A DNA stretch of 64,000 bases from assembly GCA_029379385.1 (NCBI GenBank), contig CM055618.1:14857071-14921070 (forward strand), written 5' to 3'. The position numbers and the translations under genes are program-made. Positions 12,965 through 23,600 of the stretch are shown here, piece by piece. The notes beneath the pieces were generated by a model, which searched no databases, was not told the origin of the DNA, and worked only from the letters and a program-made list of their open reading frames with translations. The number at the start of each line of letters is the position of its first letter. Positions within the stretch are counted from its first letter, which is position 1. The stretch comes from Quillaja saponaria. Taxonomy: Eukaryota; Streptophyta; Magnoliopsida; Fabales; Quillajaceae.

Positions 12965-13911
12965 CTTTAATTCAGACTCAACTGAATCAAATGGAATATA
13001 CTCTTGTTTCTTCTTCTTTTTCAATCTTGATGATGAGTATTTTCTCAGTCCAGACACTGTTTCATCAGCTTCACTATACTAGTTTCTTAAACAGCTTTCT
13101 CTTTTATGCTATTGCTAGTCTTCTACTAATTAAAGAAAGACATCATGCGAAACTAAACCAAACTGGGTGCAATTGGATGAATATCTGCACTGCACTGCAC
13201 CACATCAAGGATAAGAAAAAAACTAAAAATCAACGGCATACTTTCATTCTGCGTTTTACTCGTTGATTGATATTTTTATTCTAGCGACTAAGCGTGCACC
13301 ACGCATCTAAAAAGAGAACGAAAATACTAGACAAATTGTTATACTACAATTATTTAGTTTTTGTTTTCATTTCATACCCACAGTCTCGCACAAATAAACA
13401 GCTAGTCATCAACAATTGCATAGTATAATATTTGATAATTGGACAAAAAATCAACATTTAATGTTCCAAATCTTGAGAAAAGTTAGAATTAGAATTAGTA
13501 TTCTTTCTTCTCTCATTTACACAAAATCAAAAAAATTGATTATGACTTAAGAGTACATACAAGTTAAAAGATTAAGAATGACAATTTATATGCATAATCA
13601 CATATATGGCATCAGTTATGTCCATTCTAGTTTGCCTGAAAACCAGAATAGAAAAATTCAATTTCTGTAATGGGTATTAGCGTCAAGTTGGTTTTTTAGA
13701 TCTCTCATTACTTATCTTAATTTAATCGAATGAAATGGTAAAATCTTATATAAACAAATGGATTTGTTAAGTCAGAATTCAGTAACTAATCCCAATCAAA
13801 TAAGAAGTGTCATATTATACAATTCCTTAAATTCTCATGTATAGGTGATAGGTAGTTGAAAATCCCCAAGTCAAAATTAACTTAAATCAACTAAACCCAA
13901 GCAAAAGCTGG
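12965..13911. other. P450 promoter and downstream flank of the next gene
   Basis: The part above 12965 is the P450 leader and promoter. The part below 13911 holds the 3' UTR of the minus-strand gene that ends there. Open frames at 12864-13082 and 12991-13266 are plus-strand shadows of that leader. No repeat was recognised. Confidence 0.5.
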
Positions 13912-15223
13912 TTATGGAATATGTTTCCAAGCTTGATGCATAACTTCTTCATTTATATATGGACGCAACGACCACATCAGGCAGTAGCTTTCTAGTTCTC
14001 CTGATGAGGACTTCATATTCAATGCAGAGATGATCTTTTCCTGCAGTAAGGAGGTATCTGTAAATGTTTCTGTTTGTTGAAGATTGATATAAAAGGTAGT
14101 AGGTACTTAGTAGGTACTCGGGAGCACAGACCTGCATCACATAGTCCTGCTTAACCATACTGTATATAATTGCCATCAGTGTAGCAAAATGTGTGACATG
14201 AGGACTTTGAAAATGAGATAAGGCCATTTCCTCCTGAAGAAAAGGCAGCAAGTAGTCTGGAGTTAGCATCATGACCAATATTTATAAGTAACTAAGGCCT
14301 TGAGAAATGCAAATTAGCTTTAAACCTCCAATAACATATCAAATGGTAATGTTAACCCGTGACGATCCAGAACTTCATAAAACAAATGTGGATAGGTGTG
14401 AAAGGGATGGAAATATTACAACTATTACGATACACAAAAGGAAGTCCCCTGGAAGGGACCATAGTATGTGTTTGCTATTCCTAAACATATCAACAATTAA
14501 TATATCAACCAAATTGTTCTAAAAATATAGAATAGACAGAAGATAAGAGCCACAGAATTTTCCCCAAAACAAAAAGCATTACCTTGTTTTCAGTACTTGA
14601 TTGTTCATTCAACTCATCACCAAAACTCATGTCCCAAATGGGTGGTAAATTTCCAAATGTAGTTTGTATTGCATTTGTCATATCCTCCAGGAGACCATCA
14701 AGTTCAGTAACTATTACTTTAGCTGCAGCATATAGTTAAGTATCAATTTTTAAGCAAGTAAAAAAAGAACACCAGAAAGCTGCAAACAAAGGGCTATTTA
14801 CACTACAGAATATAGGATGAACATATCTATATTATTATAAAAACCAAATACCCCTTATGGTGTCCTGCTTTACTTTTTAATTTAAAATGTCCTAAATGCC
14901 CATGTTAAATAATTTCTTTCTTCCAAATTACAGAACTTTTAAGTTAATTAAATCAACAAAAGAATGTGTCTCAGTGGTGGAGCCGTGTCAAATTGGTTGA
15001 CACTGGCTTTGCGTTGTTGAGTTTCGATTGTCACAACTTCAACTTTTTCCTTTTTCAGGCATTGAAAGAGAAAACATTGCTTATGTCATTTAAAGTACTA
15101 CAACATTAAACTACCACTTAGTTTTTTAACCTTTTAATAGAACTTTTGGCCTCTTTCACAGTTTGCATTATTTTTCTATTTCCTAACCATTTTTTTTTTT
15201 CATTTTCTATTAGAAACAAAACA

Positions 15224-15256
<33 letters not shown>

Positions 15257-16541
15257 AAAATGCATTGTTATGTCAAAAAAATTAATAGTAATATCGTTCG
15301 TTCAAATTCATACAAACACAAGAGTATACTTTTTAGAAAATTTTACACAATATCTCTTAAAAAATTTAAGAAGTTTTTGAACAAGCATGTATGTGCCTGT
15401 AATGATATATATATATATATAACTTTACGTACTTCCCTAAAAAAATAAAAAATAGTTTTGGGCACATGTATATACTTGTGCAATGAAACTAGTATATGCA
15501 TATGCAAAATGCCATGAAAAAGATATCTTACCTTTGCTTAAATGGTCCATAAGTCCATGTTTGCACGAATTCACTTCTGTAAGCAAATTTCCAGCACATG
15601 GAAACAGTAATCACCATCAGAACAAGAAAACATATGAAAAGAAACGGGAGTAAAGTGAAGGTACAACATTATCCTAAAATGTAGAAAGAAAAAAAATATG
15701 TAAATTGAGAATAGATGACCAAAACATTGTAAATTCGTTGAAATACTTTGACCCCAAGCATATAATCAGTTACATAAAATTCACTGCCCCCACTTCATGA
15801 AAGGAGTGGAGAACAGAAAGTGAAGAACTAAAGAAATGACAGACATTTAAGTGTAAACAAATAATATTGCAGTATAAACAAATTTTACTTGCTTTGGATA
15901 TAAAACATACTGCTTTATAGAAACACTCATTAATCATAAAAACAGAGGCAAAGAACTAGAACTAGAACTTGAAAATATACAAAACTACTCCTAATAGGGG
16001 GGAAAGTATGGAAAGAAGGAAAAAAAGAAAGAAAGTAGATAGTCCACTTACACTTGCTTAAGTTTTGGACGGCATCATGGGTATTAATACATCCAGCTTC
16101 AAAATATGATTTAACCCTCATTGTTTCATTAGCTGCAATTATCTTGTCCACCAACTCAGATGTCCTATCTATAGGAGGTCTTCGAAGAAACTCTACATAA
16201 AAAAAGTGAAATAATAATGTCAATGAAAAAAAAGGCCAGAATTAGCGTCATAACAAATAAAACAAGGTAAACTCCCTAACACCTACCAAGTGCTTGCTGA
16301 AAACCAAGTAATAAACTGTTTCCAGTAGATACCAGCTCATCAATCTTTGTAATCCTGCACACGGTAGACATTGAGAATATACGAGACAACAATACATTGG
16401 ATATACATCCGCTCTTTCAGTATTTAAGGCATAAAAAGGAAAATAATAGTTAAGGTCGAATTACCCCGTTAAGAAATCTCTAAATATATGAATAGTTATC
16501 TCCTTTAGATCAGAATTCAACCTGTTCTCTCTGCTTCCCAT
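13912..16541 (-). CDS. Unidentified 232-residue plant protein
   Basis: I do not recognise a named family. Seven exons join in frame: 16465-16541, 16287-16354, 16052-16192, 15532-15573, 14583-14722, 14132-14233, 13912-14040. The model starts MGSRENRLNSDLKEITIHIF and ends EEVMHQAWKHIP. The protein looks soluble and mainly helical, with no signal peptide, membrane segment or catalytic motif. Splice consensus and codon continuity support a real gene. Exon 4 is only 42 nt and a multiple of three. Its acceptor is a tandem CAGAAG: only the second AG keeps the frame open, because the first makes TAA at the junction. Skipping exon 4 would also keep the frame. Intron 4 holds a Helitron. A noncoding first exon ending at 17151 (CCAG|GTATAT) is likely. 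Confidence 0.75.
14826..15492 (+). mobile_element. Nonautonomous Helitron in intron 4 of the 232-residue protein gene
   Basis: The element starts TCTATATTATTATAAAA, a typical plant Helitron 5' end, at T14826. Near its 3' end a 20-base hairpin, GCACATGTATATACTTGTGC at 15462-15481, has one mismatched pair. Eleven bases later it ends in CTAG at 15492. The flanking bases are A (14825) and T (15493), the expected A|T target with no duplication. No Rep/helicase coding is present, so it depends on another copy. It lies on the strand opposite to the host gene and makes up most of an 809-bp intron. It contains a TA run followed by a T run at about 15225-15256. Confidence 0.78.
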
Positions 16542-17150
16542 TGAACTTTCGAAGGCACCCCTAATTTCTCCTTTTCGATCTCAACAGCACCGAGATAGTC
16601 ATAAGAAATGATAACAATAAACGTTGAAAAGATTTTTCTCCGCGTGTGTGCAAAAGAACTAAGAACTAAATGTGGGAAGGGGGCACGAAGCCTGATTCAT
16701 CAGGAAAGAAAAAATATAAGATAAAAGGAAAAGTGAGAAGAGGGTGCCTTTTCACTCAACCCCTCTATGCAACTATTCACCATAAAATCAAGCCTTTGCA
16801 TAAATCTGATATATACTTACCTAGTTATATGAATGTAAAGAAATAAGATCTCAATAAAGCAAATTATAGAGCAAAGTACTTTAACCCAACAAGTAAGATA
16901 TTTCTTGTACAATTTTAGGGATTGCATCAGAAACTTGAAACTAAGAGCTACTGACTGAAAATAGTAATAGAGCTTCAGTTTGGTTGCCAAGAAAATTGAC
17001 TTTAAATAGGAAAAGTTTCAAAAAATTTCTCTTGAAACATATCTATATACTGACCTTCAAGTTGGGTACTAACCAAATAGAAAATTCCACTAAGGTTTAC
17101 AAAAGAACCTAATTGATATGACAAAACCTAAATCACAGACCCTAATATAC

Positions 17151-17290
17151 CTGGAAACCTTCAGGGTTTGTTTAAGATGGAGGCCAGAAAAATAGGATTC
17201 AAACTGCGAGCACGGCGGGGAAGATAAAGTAGCTCTGTGATTCGGCGGCGAAAGAAGTGGCGGGAGAAGAAGACACCAAGACACCACCCC
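17151..17290 (-). other. Probable noncoding first exon of the 232-residue protein gene
   Basis: On the minus strand a GC-richer leader ends TTTCCAG|GTATATTAGG at 17151. It would splice to an acceptor shortly upstream of the ATG at 16541. The upper end is a guess. The 87-codon open frame over this area has no protein-like content. Confidence 0.4.
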
Positions 17291-17646
17291 AACCCTTCCG
17301 TAAGAATTTATGCGGTGATTCGGATACTCTTTAAGACCTATTTTATAGGACAATGAAACGCTGTCGTTTGTTTGTATAATTTAGTTATAATTAACATCTA
17401 GTTGAAATATAATCACAATAATTATCATCAAAAATTTATAATTTATTTCGGACGAAATTTATTCTCAATTTTAGTTAAACACCGGCCCCACCCCAAAAAA
17501 AAAAAAAAAAATTTATTGAAAACTTGAAGGAAACAACAGTCTGAGAGTTTAATTAGAAGCCAATCCATAAGCAAGATGAACAACTTGTGAAGTTTCTTTT
17601 AAGGAAGTCTCAAAATCTTCTACAGCTTCCTGCTTTTCAAGCGAAA
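17291..17646. other. Divergent promoter region
   Basis: This stretch of about 350 bp separates the minus-strand 232-residue protein gene from the plus-strand transporter gene, so both promoters should lie here. It contains an A-run at about 17494-17510. No specific element was identified. Confidence 0.45.
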
Positions 17647-20600
17647 ATGGCACACAACACAGTTAAAGATTCAGCTCCCACACCTTCATGGTTTACACCC
17701 AAAAGGTACTTCATCTTCTACCTTACCATTTCACTCTCCGAAGTCCGAAGATGATAATAAGACAGCGACAGATGCGAATTCAATTCTTAGTTGAAGAATT
17801 TGAAACCCTAATTTCCCATTTCCATTTTTTATGAGACTGTTTGTCTTTTTCTGTTTATTTTGTTTTCAAGAAGTTATTGAATGAGTTGTGTGGTGGTTGG
17901 AAATTGCAGTTACTAGAATTCGCTGTTCTGTTTGTTGGTTTCATCCTTCTGATTTCTCAGCAACCAAAAGGAGTGAATAAAAAGGGGGAAATTTCCCTGC
18001 TCTAGTGTACTTATCTTTATTTAAATTCTATGTTAAACCATCATGGAACTAAAATTCAATTCGTTTCGAGTTACCATTTTTGACATGAAGACATTAATTT
18101 TTATGGAAATGCCTGAAAACATATAATAAAACATATTATAATAATTATAAGTATTCAACATGATTAATTTAGTACATAAAATACTATTAAATACATATTA
18201 ACGTAAATTTTTTGACATAGACATACAAATTGAAGAAAAATATCAAATTACTATCATATTCAACCAACTAACCATCAGTGGAGTGACTAGTAAGTGCATA
18301 TCCATAATATTAAAATTGTCTAAGAGAATATTGATAGTATTGCTAACCACCATTTATATGGCCTGAAATTTTAATATTATCAATCACTAAGTTAAACTAA
18401 ATTAAACCAAAATATTTGTATAAAAAATAAATAAATAAAAGACCAATAGACCTAACATGAGTGTAATCTTAAAAAGTAGGGTTGTGCAAAATACTTGACA
18501 ACCCGGACCCAACCCACCCGGACCCGCCCAAAGCCCGAACACCCAAAAAAATTTGGGTTCATAAACAAATGACAGTTTAGTTTTTTTCCCGGGCCAGGTG
18601 GACGGGTGAAGTTTTTTAAAATTTTCAGGTACCCGACCCACCGGCATATAGTAACACATATTTAAAAATATATATTTTATATATTAATTCTTTTGTTGCT
18701 TTTTTTTTTTTTTTTTGGCTTTGGATGAAGGTGGGAACAAACTCTTTAATTTGAGTGGCACCTGGCTCCACCTGCTTTGTTTTCTTTTTTAGATGAGATG
18801 CCAGAGAAGTGTTATAGATCCGTTTAGTGCCTTTAACCAAAAGAAATAAAATTCATTGTTCCTTTATCCTCTGTTCTATACTTATGGTGTTGGGGTATTA
18901 TCATTTCAAGTTTTAATATATGGACCCTTTCCTTTGAAGTATTGATAATGATATCATGGAATCAAAGATTGGCAATGCTTGAGTCAGAAAGCCAAATGAA
19001 ATTTCAATCAAAAAGAAAAAAGAAAGCCAAATTAAATAAGTAATGATACACTGCACTATTCAACCAGCCCAACCCGCCTGATTTTTAGACTAGGTGAAAA
19101 ATTCTATCACCCGGCCACCCAAATTTTAAAATTGGTGGAGTTTTATTACACCGGACTTGTGTGGGTTGGGTGATATTTGGGTTGCACCCGGACCAACCCG
19201 TTCGTTGCATAGCCTTACTAAAAAGAATTATCCTCACTAAATTATACTATCTGAACATCATATAACATTAAAAAAATAACAATTGAAATCTTAAAATATG
19301 AAAAGAGTGAGAGTAATAATTTTAGATTTTCAAATCATGAAAATGTATGTTTGTGTCAACCCGTTTCTTGTGGAAACGATCCCATTTCATGTGAAAACGA
19401 TAATGCTTTGACCAAAACTTCAAGGTTGCTTTTTTATAAGTAAGTTTTGCTTTGGGTAGTGTGGAAATGGAAACGTTTTGCACATTTCGACCATTTCGAC
19501 ACAAATTTTTAAACTTTGTAAAACCACTAGATGATATTGCACTATCTCAATAAAATGATGTAATGTTGGCATTCAATATATTGTGGGTTGAAGTGTGAGG
19601 AAAGCATTCTGCTTGTAAACTCGGTAATGTGTTTTTAGAGAAGGAATGGGATATGAATGTCTGATACGGAAGGATTGAACTGCCTTGTAGTTGGAGGAAT
19701 GTCATAAGGTTGGACTTGTTTGCTAAGTTTTTTGGTTCAAAATATTAGAATTTTTGTTTTGGATTTGAACAAAACTTTATTGCCTGATCAACCGAAAATA
19801 AAAAGAGTGAGTTAGGTTGGTTAAGTATATGAATAACATACATGGATACTAAATTTTATGTGCTTACTTAGTATTTTTTATGATTGAATAAAGAATTTAT
19901 CCGGGTTTTTGCTGACAAAATGAGCTATTTCCACTTTGCAGGCTTCTTACAATGTTTTGTGTCATCAATATGTTAAATTATGTGGATCGGGGAGCAATAG
20001 CAAGCAATGGGGTAAATGGAAGTCTTGGGACTTGTACTGACAGTGGAATTTGCAGTTCTGGTAGCGGAATTCAGTAAGCTCTATTGATATTCTTTGTGTT
20101 GTTTGATTTTACTTGCTATTTTTTGCTTCTCCATATACATGGATGCTACCCCAATCTGTGCCTGCTAAGTGGGACATTCACATGATTTTATGCTGAACTT
20201 TTGCTGATACATTGGAGTCCCATTGAAAACTATGTTGGGCTTGACAGCGTACCATAAAAGAATGGCATACATTATATTTACACATTATTGCAACAAAACT
20301 TGAGGATTTCGAGCTGCTAAACCACGGGAAATTTAACTTGTGAAATTAAATAATACATATTAGAGATATTCTTTTATTTTAAGCTATCAATCTAAACTGG
20401 TTTTACATTGTTAAGTATTTGTTATGTGAACAAATGGAATTGAAAAATGAAAAATACAATTGAATGGAGATTCAGTTCTAAATACTGAATGATGTGTGCT
20501 GAGATTATCTTTGTTTATCTCTTCCTTAGTCCTTTACTTTCCCTTTGTGTGTGTGGTTGATATTAGAAACTTCTAAAAAAGGAAGATGTGAAGAGTGAAC

Positions 20601-23600
20601 AAATCATGCCCAGTTGGAGTAGTCTGGATCCCCTACATGGGGTTGGAAAGCAACAAGGAACTGTACTTCATATTTTTTGTGGGATGTAAGAGATCCAAGA
20701 AAGAGTTTCTAACAATTAGTGGTGCTCCAGCTGAATGAGGTTTTACCAAATCATAACAACATATAAGGTACTGTAAGGATGCCAACAGATAACTATAAGC
20801 TGCCATCCTAAGATTTACAGGATACAATCCAAAGCTGCAGTGCCTACAATAAATAATACTTACATGTTATTTCTTTCTGCCAATTATGTTTCTAGAAATA
20901 CTGACACTTCTTAAACCGGCCACATAAAACAATTCACATCAAGGAGTCCATGCTTAATTGCTTATAAACAAGTTGAGGTGCTTACTCACACGATCCCTTA
21001 CATTCACACAACAACCATGTGCTGTTTGTTTCCTTATATTTCTTGGTTTTCATTGTCTCATGATATCATTTTCTTACAGGGGGGATTTTGAGTTAAACAA
21101 TTTCGAAGATGGGGTTTTATCATCTGCTTTTATGGTTGGACTTCTGGTTGCTTCTCCGATATTTGCTTCTTTGTCGAAAAGGTGAATACTTTTTAACACG
21201 TGAAAGATGCCTGGTCAATGTTTTTTACAGTTTGGAAATGGCATGAGCACATCAGAACCTCAACTAAGATAATTATTGCAAAGTATTGTTCAATTCTGAT
21301 TTATTTTATTCTTCCCAACTATCACCTATATCAACTACTTATTGAAGGGAGAAAGGAAAGGAAAGGTTGAACATCTAAGTTGAGGTGAACTTGATCCTGT
21401 CTAGGTCAGATGGGTCCTTGTCATTAAGCTTTCTAAGAAAAATTAAAGCCTCAAGAAAGTGAAAAAATTTCAATAAAATAGAATCTAGCAATCAAAGGAT
21501 TCTGAAGGCTAGAAAGAAGATAAAGATGAGGAAAAGTAATGGAAGAATATTCCCTTCCCATGGGATCCTTTTGGTTTTTGTTTCCTTTTTTCACAGATTA
21601 CTGACTGCCTGCCAGTTGTCCAATCAAGTTTATTTCAATCACAATGTTTTGATGTGTCCTACAGTTTGCTCTCATATCTTTCCATTAAGATTACAGGCAT
21701 CTAAGTATCTAACCTTTTCATTGATATATAAGATAATTAGATGAAATCATGACTAATACTATAGAAAAAGAAGGAGTTAGATGAAATCAGGTTTGAATTT
21801 GAGCACGTACATCATACATGCATGCCATGTCTGTTAGTTTTACGGAAAGAGATAGTGGGGAAAATCACCGGTGGTAACTGAGAGGTTAAACCACAGATTG
21901 TGAGAATGATCCCAGGCAGATACAGAGCTGCATAAATTTATTTTTTTTCTGTTTTTTTTTTTTTTTTTTTTTTTTTTTTGACTGAGTGGATTTGCTTATC
22001 AGCATATTCAAAATCGTCTGTTTCCCCTTTTGTTTAAATAGTAATTTAGTGCATTGTTGAACTTTCAGCCATAATCCATTTCGGCTTATTGGCGTTGGAC
22101 TATCTGTTTGGACTTTTGCAACAGCTGGGTGTGGTAGCTCATTTGATTTTTGGTCGATTGCTATATGCCGCATGTAAGGGACAATTGCTGTGCTTTCAAG
22201 GCCTTTGTTTTGTTTGATAATTTCTTTGTTTCTTTATTGCCTTAATTTGAATTAGTCTGTTGAAATTGGTCCTCTAGGCTTGTTGGAGTAGGTGAGGCTT
22301 CTTTCATAAGTCTTGCTGCCCCATTCATAGATGACAATGCTCCTGTTGCACAGGTCTGTCTTCATGTGTTTTTGCTTGTATTGGGTTTCCAGTAATAACT
22401 GAATCTGCTTATTCATCCATGGTAACTTGTAAACATATAAAGTATTTGATTTTCATGATACCAGAAAACAGCATGGCTTGCAGTGTTCTACATGTGTATA
22501 CCAACTGGGACCGCTTTTGGATATATTTATGGTGGATTTGTAAGTTTATATACTTGTCTAGCTGTTTTACGGTTTTGTTTATTTATATATTTATTTTCTT
22601 GATTGCTTCTTTTGGATGGGAGTGTTACAGATTGTTTCCATTGTGTCAAAATAGTTGACTATCCTTGGCTCCTCGCTAATTATGTTTCTAAGGATCTCAT
22701 GGGATGCTATAATGGCCAATCAGTCTTATAGTTCTACTTATTTATGGATTTTTTGAGAAACTTAGAGTAGGTGTTTAGGACAGGTAATGATCTTTGTGGG
22801 ATTCATTTTCTTTTTGTTAAAACTCATAGCTTTGCTTTTCTGCTGTCAAATTTGATTTGAGACCAATAGTAACTTTCTCATTGGTGTCTGTTGATGGATA
22901 AACAAGTGGTTTTAGCAGCAAACACTGATTAACTATAATAAAAAAATATTGAAACCTCTAAGATCATTCTTTGCAGCTTTGTTAGAGGCCCTTAAGGTTA
23001 TGGGCACTTATAAGTAACATTTTATTTATGTCATAGTAAATGACTAAGTTGGCATAATTTAAAGAATGTATATTATAGTTATGTTTATCCTATATTGTCC
23101 ATAAACTGTTGACCAAATGTTTAAAGTAAATTGGAATTCTCGTTGAAAGGGGAAAATGGTAATGTAAATTTGGTCAAATAGACAGGAAAAGGTACAATAA
23201 TTTTCAGTCGAATGGATTTTGAATGGTTTGTTATTATCTGTACTGTATATAGGCCTACTTTTGTATGGTAATTTGATTGTCAATTTGAGCAAGGGGCTTG
23301 TAGCTATGCATGATAAACAATACTGTTTTTGCTCTTTTTGTTCACTTTGGAAATGCTTATAAATCTTATCCTCTTGTGTTTTTTTAGTGTGTTTAACTTG
23401 TTAACTGCTTTAGTGACTTCCGATTTCTAAGTCTTCACTGACTGGCCATTCCTCTGGTTGTGTGACCATAATCATCTTCTGCATTTGCTTGATATGTAGG
23501 TTGGAAGCCAGTTTAATTGGCGTTATGCATTCTGGGGAGAGGCACTTTTGATGCTTCCATTTGCTATCTTGGGCTTTGTAATGAAGCCTTTGCAGTTGAA

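Noticed and set aside
12964..13057. Upstream in-frame ATG at 13057 as the P450 start
   Set aside because: It would place a Lys-rich tail before the membrane anchor, unlike the family.
12864..13266. Two plus-strand open frames opposite the P450 start
   Set aside because: They are shadows of P450 exon 1 and its leader.
21840..21985. Sequence next to the T-run in transporter intron 3 as a reversed SINE
   Set aside because: The tRNA-like boxes are too weak and I found no target duplication.
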